Positions 1-6,018 are shown, counted from the stretch's first letter. The stretch: 8,908 nt of DNA from Parachlamydiaceae bacterium (GCA_013698165.1 JACCVN010000112.1:1-8908), one strand, 5' to 3'. The notes: generated by a model from the letters alone, not told the origin. Made by a program: numbers and translations.

Positions 1-2
1 GA

Positions 3-695
3 GCTAAAATTGCATTGCATCTCGCTAAAGAGGGAGCTTCAGTCGCAGTGAATTACTCCTCAAGTAAAGAAGCTGCGGACAAAGTTGTCAGTGAAATTAT
101 TAAAAATGGCGGAAAAGCGGTAGCTATTCAAGCGAATTTAGCAAAACCTAATGAGATCGAAACTCTTTTTACTGAAACTAAAAAAGCCTTTGGAAAATTG
201 GATATCCTAGTAAACAATGCCGGTGTGTACCAGTTTGTGCCTATAGAAGAGGTTAATCAGGAACATTTTAATAAAATTTTCGATTTAAATGTTCTGGGCC
301 TTCTGTTGGCTATAAAGGAGTCCGTCAAACATTTTGGCTCTTCTGGAGGATGCATTATCAATATAAGCTCTATTGCAAGCACTTCAGCCCCTGCGACAAG
401 TGCGGTATACAGCGCAAGTAAGGCTTCTGTAGACGCAATAACGAAGGTATTGGCAAAAGAGCTGGGGCCAAAACACATTCGCGTAATTTCTATTAATCCA
501 GGGATGGTCGAAACTGAAGGCACTCATACCGGAGGATTTTTAGAAGGCGATTTTCATAAGGAAGTTGAAGCTAGTACGCCTCTAGGTCGTATTGGCCAGC
601 CAGAAGACATTGCGCCGGCGGTAGTCTTTTTTGCTTCTAGTGATGCCTCTTGGATTACCGGTGAAGCGTTAAATATCTCGGGAGGGTATCGTTAA
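3..695 (+). CDS. SDR-family oxidoreductase, FabG-like (5' end outside window)
   Basis: This is a short-chain dehydrogenase/reductase, probably NADPH-dependent and cytosolic, reducing a carbonyl group (3-oxoacyl-ACP reductase-like or a related ketone or sugar substrate). The reading frame is open to the left edge, where it reads AKIALHLAKEGA. This is the helix after the glycine-rich Rossmann loop, so roughly the first 20 residues, including TGxxxGIG, lie upstream. A TTG at 15 is only an internal Leu codon. Counting from that codon, the visible landmarks are the NNAG motif at 67-70, the structural Asn at 92, the catalytic Ser at 119, the YSASK box with Tyr132 and Lys136, the PG motif at 162-163, and the C-terminal GEALNISGGYR typical of the family. 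After strand beta-2 the sequence reads VNYSSS rather than having an acidic residue, which in this family favours NADP(H). The true substrate cannot be read from sequence. No frameshift or missing catalytic residue is seen. Confidence 0.95.
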   Translation, partial: AKIALHLAKEGASVAVNYSSSKEAADKVVSEIIKNGGKAVAIQANLAKPNEIETLFTETKKAFGKLDILVNNAGVYQFVPIEEVNQEHFNKIFDLNVLGLLLAIKESVKHFGSSGGCIINISSIASTSAPATSAVYSASKASVDAITKVLAKELGPKHIRVISINPGMVETEGTHTGGFLEGDFHKEVEASTPLGRIGQPEDIAPAVVFFASSDASWITGEALNISGGYR

Positions 696-815
696 AATAG
701 CTGCTCAGGTATGATGTTGATATCCAAATCACGAATGTGTCCACGATTGCATAGGGTAGCAGGCAGCACATAAATCAAACTTTGCTCCCCATTTTTACCT
801 CTTCAATTTCTTGAT

Positions 816-836
816 GCCTGCTGCGAGGCAGCAGGC
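816..836. repeat. Perfect 9-bp hairpin between SDR and YbaK genes
   Basis: GCCTGCTGC (816-824), loop GAG, and GCAGCAGGC (828-836) form a perfect GC-rich hairpin 120 bases after the SDR stop and about 20 bases before the YbaK ribosome binding site. No T-run follows on either strand, so it is not a standard intrinsic terminator. It may be a weak terminator, a processing site or half of a dispersed repeat. A related string (GTAGCAGGCAGCA) lies near 754-766. The rest of 696-869 holds no recognisable gene. Confidence 0.6.
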
Positions 837-858
837 TACTTTAACACCTTTTCAGGCT

Positions 859-863
859 AGGAG
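859..863 (+). promoter_or_regulatory. Ribosome binding site of the YbaK homologue
   Basis: AGGAG ends six bases before the ATG at 870, which supports that start codon. Confidence 0.75.
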
Positions 864-869
864 ATTTGT

Positions 870-1370
870 ATGATCAGTGAAAACCTTAAAACGCTGGCTT
901 CTGTTGAGTATTTAAATATGTTAAAAATTTCCCATGAACTTCAATCATTTGCGACTGAAACTGAAAAAGGAGCTGCAAATGTTGCTCAAGCTTTAGGGTT
1001 TAGAGAGAGACAGATGATTAAAACATTGATTTTTGAGACCGATAAAGGGGAAGCTGTATTGATTATGGTCGGAGGAGATCAAAATGCTGTCTCAGGTCTA
1101 CTTAAAAAGGCTCTAGGTTCCAGAAATATATCGATGTGTAATCCAGAAAAAGTAAAAGCTATTACCGGATATCAAATCGGATCAATTCCTCCCTTCCATT
1201 GGCAACCGGAAGGATTTCGGACTTTTTTAGATGCCTCAATAATGTCTGAAGATATTCTTGGTGTTGGTACGGGCTGCTGGGGAAAAGAAATTTTAATCAC
1301 TCCTGAAAATCTTGTACGGGCTAGCAATGCGAAAGTAATAAATTTGACCCAAAAAGAAGCCTCTACTTAG
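870..1370 (+). CDS. YbaK/EbsC-family aminoacyl-tRNA deacylase homologue
   Basis: The 166-residue product matches the YbaK/EbsC/ProX family, whose members act in the cytosol. They hydrolyse mischarged tRNAs such as Cys-tRNA(Pro) or Ala-tRNA(Pro), correcting errors made by prolyl-tRNA synthetase. Visible family features in order are a short N-terminal extension, the conserved lysine of the MIKTLIF strand (Lys51, where the family has its functional lysine), the VLIMVGGDQ strand (63-71), the ITGYQIGSIPPF signature (98-109), the FLDASI segment (119-124) and the glycine-rich GVGTGCWGKEI loop (131-141). The length agrees with the family norm of about 155-165. The start is supported by AGGAG six bases upstream. 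The gene stands alone: 174 bases separate it from the SDR gene, and a long non-coding stretch follows. Which tRNA it edits cannot be told from the sequence, and a free-standing regulator-like role is possible. No inactivating change is seen. Confidence 0.93.
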   Translation: MISENLKTLASVEYLNMLKISHELQSFATETEKGAANVAQALGFRERQMIKTLIFETDKGEAVLIMVGGDQNAVSGLLKKALGSRNISMCNPEKVKAITGYQIGSIPPFHWQPEGFRTFLDASIMSEDILGVGTGCWGKEILITPENLVRASNAKVINLTQKEAST

Positions 1371-1522
1371 TGAATAGAGAAAAAAACGACAAAGGACAAA
1401 CGACAGTAGGAGCAATAACGGCACTGGGATAAAACCGTAGAGGGGACGCAGAGAGGGCGGCAAGCCGCGAATGCATCGGTAACATAGAGCCACAGGTTAG
1501 GAAGTTGTTTTTGTAGCTTTTT

Positions 1523-1556
1523 TTAGATTTAAATTCACATGAATCTAAGCTTTTTT
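1523..1556 (+). terminator. AT-rich hairpin with T-run, possible terminator after YbaK
   Basis: TTAGATT (1523-1529) pairs with AATCTAA (1542-1548), and GCTTTTTT follows. The loop of 12 bases contains an alternative ATTCA/TGAAT pairing. The stem is AT-rich and lies about 150 bases beyond the YbaK stop, so terminator function is likely but not certain. The stretch 1371-1522 between them shows no gene. It has only purine-rich sequence and a small CGGC/GCCG palindrome near 1460-1470. Confidence 0.45.
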
Positions 1557-1633
1557 AAATTTCGTATGATAGTATACGGTTTTAAAGAATTGAGTTACGA
1601 GCAATAAACACCTCCGGATGGGGGTGTGGGCTA

Positions 1634-1667
1634 GTAGCCCATGGGGAAGCGAAGCGCAGCCCTGGGT
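1634..1667 (+). repeat. REP-like unit, left copy
   Basis: The unit starts with GTAG and runs into an imperfect palindrome around GAAGCGAAGCGC, ending in CCCTGGGT. It is the left half of the larger foldback element. Compared with the right copy it carries several substitutions (CCCATGGGG where the other has CCCAGGGC), so the stem is partly decayed. Confidence 0.7.
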
Positions 1668-1781
1668 AAATAAAATTCAAGATTGCACCCCTGAAAGGGG
1701 TGCGGGAGGGTTGTCGGATTTTTTACTAGTGACACGTTATTGCCCAAACCCCTTTCAGGGCTGTAATTCTTTTATTAAAGG

Positions 1782-1814
1782 ACCCAGGGCCTCGCTTCGC
1801 TTGCCCTGGGCTAC
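1782..1814 (-). repeat. REP-like unit, right copy (inverted)
   Basis: Read on the - strand, this is GTAG followed by a well-preserved palindrome whose stem is CCCAGGGC against GCCCTGGG around AAGCGAAGCGAG. It is the better-conserved of the two REP-like halves. Confidence 0.7.
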
Positions 1815-1935
1815 AGGCGCCCATACCCCCATCCGGTGGTGTTGTTTAAGGGCATAATCTTCTAAAAAAAACAGAATTGAAAGACTTAGATGTAGGTGAA
1901 AATTCAACGTAGAAATAGGAACAAAAACAACACCA

Positions 1936-2102
1936 TAGTACACTGTAAGGTAAATTCGGGGTCATAAAACAATATTTTAAATTTGGAGATTAACGTTTCT
2001 CATTTCGTGACATACACTAATGTGTAGGCGCGAAAAGAGAAACGTTATGATCCGAAAATAAAAAAATGTTTTATGACCCCAAATTTACCTTACAGTGTAC
2101 TA
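1936..2102. mobile_element. MITE-like element with 36-bp terminal inverted repeats, TA-bounded
   Basis: The sequence at 1936-1971 is repeated in inverted orientation at 2067-2102 with one mismatch in 36 bases. The outermost bases on each side are TA, which fits a TA target duplication with the transposon proper at 1938-2100 starting GTACACTGTAAGG. Between the arms lies a second inverted repeat. TAACGTTTCTC lies near 1992-2002, its complement GAGAAACGTTA near 2037-2047, with a CACTAATGTG palindrome in between. There is no room for a transposase gene in about 165 bp, so the element must be moved in trans. TA-targeted insertion is the hallmark of the IS630/Tc1-mariner superfamily, which makes an IS630-type parent the best guess, but this is inferred. 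An 11-base copy of the same terminus recurs at 8808. Confidence 0.85.
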
Positions 2103-2156
2103 GCCACAGGTTTAAACTTATTAGTACCCAAATTTATCCAAACCTGAGTATGGTTT

Positions 2157-2199
2157 AAAATAAAAGGCCCTTTCCAGGGTTGTGAGGGCTTTATTTTGT
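2157..2199. terminator. Bidirectional terminator-like hairpin
   Basis: AAAATAAA (2157-2164) and GCCCT (2167-2171) pair with AGGGC (2185-2189) and TTTATTTT (2190-2197), leaving a two-base bulge. The A-rich and T-rich flanks make it terminator-shaped on both strands. No coding region lies immediately next to it. It may be the old terminator of the YbaK transcript, now separated from it by inserted repeats, but that is inference. Confidence 0.5.
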
Positions 2200-2560
2200 T
2201 TACCCGCAGATGCCGCTGTCTTCGCTATCGCTCGCAAGCCTTGCTACGGGCCAGATAGAGAGACCTATCGCTCTAGGTTCTTGGATTTTTCAAAAAATGT
2301 AGCCCCAAAATAATGACTACCACAGAGCCCAAAAAGAGAACTCAGAGGAGAAGAGCAGCGCGTATTGCATATGTCATTCATATGTGGCTGAGGTTGCCCC
2401 TATTTCGGCAGTAACGCAGAGAGGCAGGAAACAGCAATACCATCGCTTTTTAGTTGGCTTATTTCTTTTTTTAATAATTTGTTTTTCTAAAGGATGTTTT
2501 TTTTATGCAGCTCCTCTTCGTCTCAAGCGTCCCTGCGTCATTTCTAAAAATATTACTAAA
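2200..2560. other. Non-coding stretch without recognisable gene
   Basis: No reading frame here looks like a protein. A 62-codon frame at 2384-2572 starts with GTG, has no ribosome binding site and no recognisable family. The stretch holds small repeats: CTATCGCTC occurs twice (near 2225 and 2265), ACCTA/TAGGT forms a small hairpin (2263-2278), and a GCAGAGAGG string near 2414 is shared with about 1448. It looks like decayed intergenic sequence. Confidence 0.5.
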
Positions 2561-2568
2561 GAAAAGTG

Positions 2569-2574
2569 TTGACA
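2569..2574 (+). promoter_or_regulatory. Isolated consensus -35-like TTGACA
   Basis: TTGACA matches the sigma-70 -35 consensus exactly, but the sequence 16-18 bases downstream (CAGATATC) is a poor -10 box. If used, it would give the BON-domain gene a leader of roughly 170 bases. Another AT-rich -10-like string (TATAAATATT) lies at 2651-2660. The promoter is not settled by sequence. Confidence 0.2.
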
Positions 2575-2675
2575 CACCTTAAGTGATATGGCAGATATCA
2601 ATGTTATTGAGTTATTTGTTTTTTCCATTTTCGTATGACCCTACTGTAACTATAAATATTCATTTCAAACTTAGG

Positions 2676-2709
2676 TATAGATTCAAAGTATACAAAATTT
2701 GAATCTATA
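2676..2709. promoter_or_regulatory. Perfect 12-bp inverted repeat upstream of the BON-domain gene
   Basis: TATAGATTCAAA (2676-2687) and TTTGAATCTATA (2698-2709) are exact inverted copies separated by 10 bases. The repeat sits 60 bases before the start codon at 2769. It could be an operator for a dimeric regulator or a hairpin in the 5' leader. It is followed by A's rather than T's on the coding strand, so it is not a terminator for + strand transcription. Confidence 0.6.
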
Positions 2710-2756
2710 AAAAAATCTCTCATGATTTCTCTAGCGAATAAAACGGTAAATCAAAA

Positions 2757-2763
2757 AAAGGAG
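2757..2763 (+). promoter_or_regulatory. Ribosome binding site of the BON-domain gene
   Basis: AAAGGAG lies five bases before the ATG at 2769, which is a strong and well-spaced site that fixes this start. Confidence 0.8.
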
Positions 2764-2768
2764 CCCAT

Positions 2769-3605
2769 ATGAAACAACTAATGTTTGTCCCTCTTTTACT
2801 AACACTATTTGGAAGCCTCCAAGCAGTTAATAATCAATCGTCTGTATATGGCACAACGAATCCGACATATGCACCTCAAAACACTACAGTGACTAATGTT
2901 CCAGATATCTATGGCAATGCCGTTCAACCCCAAATTCAAACTAATCGCGGAATGCCTTCTCAAAACGTTCCTTACCAACAAGGTCCCAATCAGTTTCCAG
3001 GCTATAACTCAGGGCAATACCAAGATCCAAATAACGATAGATTCCGTTCGGATATAAGAAGTAATCCGGGTCAATATGGTCAATCCTCCTACATTCAAGG
3101 TCAAGCCCCCCAAGGAACTTACTATCAGCGACAAAATCTGCAAGGAACGTATAACCAAAATCAGTACAATAATGAGATCTATCAAAATCAAAATTTGTAT
3201 GATCAATATCAAAGAGGCCAGGAAAATTTAAATAGAGGAATGCAATATCAATATAACACCCCTAGTATAAATAGTCAAATGAGAAACTTAGAAGCAATGA
3301 ACGAACAAAATGTTAATCATCAAAATACTACTGTACAGCTAAAAAGCTCATCTCCAGATAAGTATTCTAATGATAAATATTCAACTGAGAATGATCGAGA
3401 GATCAATTTAAAGATACGCAAACAAATCACCGGATGGTTCACTGATAATTATAAAAACATAGCAATCATTACGAACAATGGCAAGACTTTAATCGAGGGC
3501 TTTGTAGATAATCAGGATGCAAAAAATACTCTTCAAAATGATGCTCAAAAAATCCAGCCGAATACTTCTCTGAATGTTCAGGTAGGGCAATCTAGCACCC
3601 GATAA
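2769..3605 (+). CDS. Exported Q/N/Y-rich protein with C-terminal BON-like domain
   Basis: The 278-residue product begins with a typical signal peptide: a lysine, then the hydrophobic stretch LMFVPLLLTLFGS, with likely cleavage after LQA near residue 19. It is therefore expected in the periplasm, outer membrane or outside the cell. Residues about 20-190 are low-complexity, rich in Gln, Asn, Tyr, Gly, Pro and Ser, with irregular repeats such as QGTYYQRQN/QGTYNQNQ (115-131) and several GQYxx units. Almost no hydrophobic core residues occur there, so it is probably disordered or prion-like. Residues about 208-274 (DREINLKIRKQI...NIAIITNNGKTLIEGFV...AKNTLQNDAQKI) match the alternating pattern of a BON domain, a small fold often found in periplasmic and envelope-stress proteins that bind phospholipid or the outer membrane. 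The combination is unusual, since most BON proteins carry tandem BON domains without such a Q/N tract. The start is fixed by AAAGGAG. The gene appears monocistronic, and its exact role is unknown. Confidence 0.88.
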   Translation: MKQLMFVPLLLTLFGSLQAVNNQSSVYGTTNPTYAPQNTTVTNVPDIYGNAVQPQIQTNRGMPSQNVPYQQGPNQFPGYNSGQYQDPNNDRFRSDIRSNPGQYGQSSYIQGQAPQGTYYQRQNLQGTYNQNQYNNEIYQNQNLYDQYQRGQENLNRGMQYQYNTPSINSQMRNLEAMNEQNVNHQNTTVQLKSSSPDKYSNDKYSTENDREINLKIRKQITGWFTDNYKNIAIITNNGKTLIEGFVDNQDAKNTLQNDAQKIQPNTSLNVQVGQSSTR

Positions 3606-3644
3606 TTTTGCATAAACAAGCTCAAATCCTAAGAGCGGATCAAA

Positions 3645-3670
3645 GTGCGATGCAAAAAATTGCATCGCAC
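3645..3670. terminator. Perfect 11-bp hairpin after the BON-domain gene
   Basis: GTGCGATGCAA (3645-3655), loop AAAA, and TTGCATCGCAC (3660-3670) lie 40 bases beyond the stop codon. Stem and position fit the end of the transcript, but no T-run follows (AAATCTCC), so it may act as a 3' stabilising hairpin or a Rho-assisted terminator. The remaining sequence up to about 3810 shows no gene. Confidence 0.5.
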
Positions 3671-3810
3671 AAATCTCCATAATGCGTAAAATCTCTGTGT
3701 GACATAATTTCTTTATTTATGCATGCATCATGTTAGGATTGAAACCATCCTCGCCCATTAATTGCGTATTTATGGAAACAGACTGCACAATAAGTGGCAT
3801 TTAAAGTGCT

Positions 3811-4816
3811 TATTTTCCTGCAGAGGCGGGTGTTTACGCTTCTGTTGCTGCGCGACAAGACGTAATTCTCTCTTTGGTGGCATCTGTAGCTAATACTTAT
3901 TTTCAGCTCCGCAGCCTCGACGCTCAGCTGATAATTGCTATAGATACGAAAAATTCATATGGCGAGTCTGTCACCTATTTGAAAACCAGTTTAAGTATGG
4001 CCAAACCTCTCAAATGACGGTCGTGCAAGCTAAAACTCAATTTGAAATAGCTGCATCACAAATCCCTGCAATTAAATCACAAATCGCACAGACTGAAAAT
4101 GCGCTCTCTGTTTTATTAGGAGATAATCCGAAAGAGATTCCAAGGGGAAAAAGCATAAGAGAATTTAAATTGCCGCCGGTACCTGCAGAGCTCCCCTCAG
4201 AGCTGCTATGTCAACTCTCCGATATTATTCAAGCGGAGCAAGAGCTTATCGCTGCCAACGCTCAAATAGGTGCTGCAAAAGCTCTCCACTTTCCGTCTTT
4301 GTCCTTGACAGGGTATTCTGGGGGGCTAGTGAAAACCTGCATAAGCTCTTTACCGGTCCGTCAAAAATTTGGAATTTTACTGGTTCTATCACAGGGCCGA
4401 TTTTTACTGCAGGGGCTATCTATGGGCAGTTATTTCAAGCTGAAGCACAACAAAAAGCTGCGCTATTAGCCTATGAACAGACAATCATAAGCGCTTTTGC
4501 CAATGTAGAAAGTTCCCTTGTCAGCCATACAATGCTGATCGATCAAGTAGATGCGCTTGGGAGGTTAGTTAAGGCTTCAAGTGAATATGTACGCCTTTCC
4601 AAACTACAGTATAAGGGCGGATATGCTCCCTATTTCCTTGTAATCCAAGCTCAAGAGCAGTTCTTTCCAGCAGAACTTTCATGGGTTCAAGCGCAAGGTC
4701 AATTGTTTAGTTCATTAGTTAACATCTACCAGTCGATGGGCGGCGGTTGGGTTAATCTCGCAGAACAAGGCGCTCAAGGCTCCGACGCTGTCACAAAACC
4801 CTCATTCTTTTTGTAA
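3811..4816 (+). pseudogene. Broken outer-membrane efflux protein (NodT/OprM-type)
   Basis: This is the remnant of the outer-membrane channel of an RND-type tripartite efflux pump, a trimeric TolC-like tunnel that expels drugs or other compounds. Three consecutive frames together give a continuous family match. About 3811-3978 encodes ASVAARQDVILSLVASVANT and YFQLRSLDAQL. About 3981-4320 encodes FKYGQTSQMTVVQAKTQFE, QIPAIKSQIAQTENALSVLL and the family signature IPRGKSI. About 4322-4816 encodes NFTGSITGPIFTAGAIYGQL and ends QSMGGGWVNLAEQG. Each frame change equals loss of one base, the first in a T-run near 3978-3980, the second in a G-run at 4320-4325. An in-frame stop at 3802 and no upstream match show that the N-terminal part, roughly 150 residues with the lipoprotein signal, is absent. 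No matching inner-membrane pump or adaptor genes are present. Sequencing errors in homopolymers could explain the frameshifts but not the missing 5' portion. Confidence 0.88.
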
Positions 4817-4909
4817 ATGGTTGTTTTAGCCACATCCATAATTATGGCGGAAAAATAAGCGATTAATTTATTCTTGGTACCATCAGAATAAACACTAAAG
4901 AGCTTGTTT

Positions 4910-5602
4910 ATGGAACCATTATCCCCACTAGTTTATTCAGTACCAAGATACTTTCTCGGTAAGGCTAACATTGATCAAAAAGTTGTCGATGCTGCAATAC
5001 ACTCTTTAGAAAAGGAGATGTCTATATATTATTCTAGTCATATTGAAAACAAGAGCAAGTTCGTCTACCAGCATCGGGGAACATTTTTGATCCCATCCTA
5101 CCTATCTGAAATGGAGATAGATCGTGATAATCGGTTTTATGCTGACAGATTGTATAAAATTAAAACATTGGATCCCCTAAACAGCTTTGAAAATCTCTTA
5201 ATCTCACTGAGTCAGAGAATTTCTAGTCTTGGATTTCCTAGTGATCGTATCGAAGTTCGATTTGAGAAGGGATGTTTTTATTCTTTGGCGAATTTTTGGC
5301 ACAAAGACTTTGCCATGCATGAGGAACACAATTTTTTTTCAATATGTTATAGCAATGTAGAAAACTGGAGTACTAAGATTTTAGATGTTACTGCAGTTAA
5401 AGCCATCGGTAAAATTCCATTTGTAATTGAAAAGGAAACTCTTGAAAAAATTGAATCCCTAGCTACAAATTCAGAATTAGGGGTATTTTATGATGTCAAG
5501 CAAGTCTATCATCGTGCTCCTGTAAGCACGGATTTTGATTCTCATGTAAGCAATCATCACTACCGGCTTTTTATACGTTTCAACAATACATATCGAACAT
5601 GA
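4910..5602 (+). CDS. Hypothetical protein, possible 2-oxoglutarate/Fe(II) oxygenase-like fold
   Basis: The 230-residue product is not one I recognise by name. There is no signal peptide or membrane segment, so it is probably cytosolic or secreted by a signal-less route. The N-terminal half (1-110) is mixed helical. The C-terminal half shows a pattern compatible with the facial metal triad of 2-oxoglutarate-dependent oxygenases: His131-Lys-Asp133 in NFWHKDFAMHEEH, a distal His201 in VYHRAP, and arginines at 219 and 223 in YRLFIRF that could bind the co-substrate. The HxD to distal His spacing of 68 residues is acceptable, while the His-to-Arg spacing is longer than the usual 10 or so. The function is therefore a hypothesis. 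An ATG at 4910, preceded by AAAGAG seven bases upstream, is a better start than the in-frame TTG at 4904. The gene converges with the 903-residue gene on the other strand, with a foldback between them. No paralogue lies nearby. Confidence 0.8.
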   Translation: MEPLSPLVYSVPRYFLGKANIDQKVVDAAIHSLEKEMSIYYSSHIENKSKFVYQHRGTFLIPSYLSEMEIDRDNRFYADRLYKIKTLDPLNSFENLLISLSQRISSLGFPSDRIEVRFEKGCFYSLANFWHKDFAMHEEHNFFSICYSNVENWSTKILDVTAVKAIGKIPFVIEKETLEKIESLATNSELGVFYDVKQVYHRAPVSTDFDSHVSNHHYRLFIRFNNTYRT

Positions 5603-5653
5603 GGTTGGCCTCTGCAATGGATCTACAGCGTCTTTATATCAACTCCACACCAC

Positions 5654-5968
5654 ATCCACAAGGCCTTTACATGCAAGAGCAAAGAGACAGGATAAGCAGG
5701 ATCGCAAGCAGCATGATGGGCAGGCTATTTAAATACAGATATTAGGAAATTCATGAAGTTAATTGGTTAAATTAATATATTTTTCTTTTTTTCAATTTAA
5801 AAAAATAAAAAATAATTCAATTTAATGAATTTCCAAATATCCTGTATTTAAATATCCTGCCCATCCTGCCGCTTGCGATCCTGCTTTTCCTGTCTGCTGT
5901 TCTTTGCTCTTTGGTGTAAGTGCGTTGCGTCTGCTGTGTTTGCCCCTGCGTGTGGAAGCGTTGTGGAT
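5654..5968. repeat. Large foldback (inverted repeat) between convergent genes
   Basis: The sequence at 5673-5754 is matched in inverted orientation at about 5824-5913, with small indels and about ten substitutions. The arms share CAGGAT(A)AGCAGGATCGC, ATGGGCAGG, ATTTAAATACAG and GGAAATTCAT. The core between them (5760-5825) is nearly pure A and T and extends the symmetry weakly. Farther out, ATCCACAA (5654-5661) pairs with TTGTGGAT (5961-5968), with a diverged stretch of about 22 bases behind it. The right arm carries about 35 additional bases between these outer and inner matches. The right arm contains four ATCCTG hexamers (5839, 5854, 5863, 5878), while in the left arm only two CAGGAT copies survive (5688, 5697). 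Its position between two converging gene ends makes it a natural bidirectional transcription stop, but its length and hexamer array suggest a dispersed, possibly mobile repeat. Confidence 0.82.
5839..5883. repeat. Short array of four ATCCTG hexamers
   Basis: ATCCTG occurs at 5839, 5854, 5863 and 5878, with spacers of 9, 3 and 9 bases. The CCTGTCTG that follows at 5889 looks like a degenerate fifth unit. The inverted counterpart at 5688-5737 has two intact CAGGAT copies and three with single changes (CATGAT, CAGGCT, CAGATA). Confidence 0.65.
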
Positions 5969-6018
5969 ACTGTTTTTTTTGTGTTGATGCCGATGTTGAT
6001 GTTTATACGTCGTTGATT

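Larger units (their letters stand above)
1604..1846. repeat. Foldback element of two inverted REP-like palindromes (REPIN-like)
   Basis: The two ends are imperfect inverted copies of each other over about 75 bases each (about 1604-1677 against 1768-1846). Both contain CCGGATGGGGGT near the outer end, then a GTAG tetranucleotide leading into a GC-rich imperfect palindrome that reads CCCTGGGT at its far side. These are 1634-1667 on + and 1782-1814 on -. Inside the arms lie two smaller palindromes, GCACCCCTGAAAGGGGTGC (1685-1703) and CCCCTTTCAGGG (1749-1760). A GTAG-plus-palindrome unit, paired in inverted orientation, is the known layout of REP sequences and REPINs mobilised by RAYT transposases. 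No transposase lies in the window. Open reading frames through the element are by-products of its palindromic sequence. Confidence 0.8.

Noticed and set aside
257..523. Open frame on the - strand inside the SDR gene
   Set aside because: It is a shadow of a clear SDR coding region with conserved catalytic residues on the + strand.
1436..1500. tRNA or other structured RNA gene in the GC-richer stretch after YbaK
   Set aside because: No cloverleaf, no T-loop GTTCRANNC motif and no acceptor pairing could be found by eye. Only a tiny CGGC/GCCG palindrome is present.
1618..1857. A 79-codon open frame on + and a 62-codon frame on - over the same region
   Set aside because: Both run through the palindromic REPIN-like element. 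They have no ribosome binding site and their composition is dictated by the inverted repeat, so they are not genes.
2384..2572. A 62-codon frame starting with GTG and containing a hydrophobic stretch
   Set aside because: There is no ribosome binding site, no family resemblance and a T-rich DNA stretch that produces the hydrophobic residues by chance. Kept as non-coding.
3740..3805. Possible start of the efflux gene (ATG near 3730 followed by LGLKPSSPIN)
   Set aside because: The frame stops after a few codons and has no similarity to the N-terminus of efflux channels. An in-frame stop at 3802 separates it from the matching part.
4208..4330. N-terminal part of an open frame beginning MSTLRYYSSG
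   Set aside because: These residues are the wrong frame of the efflux protein. The family match in this frame starts only after the G-run at 4320-4325, so the ATG at 4208 is not a real start.
4904..4909. TTG as start codon of the 230-residue protein
   Set aside because: It lies one base after the AAAGAG site, too close to be used. The ATG at 4910 has proper spacing.
5839..5883. CRISPR array or replication iterons
   Set aside because: The repeated unit is only six bases with irregular 3-9 base spacers. No cas or replication initiator gene is nearby, and the units belong to the arms of a foldback.
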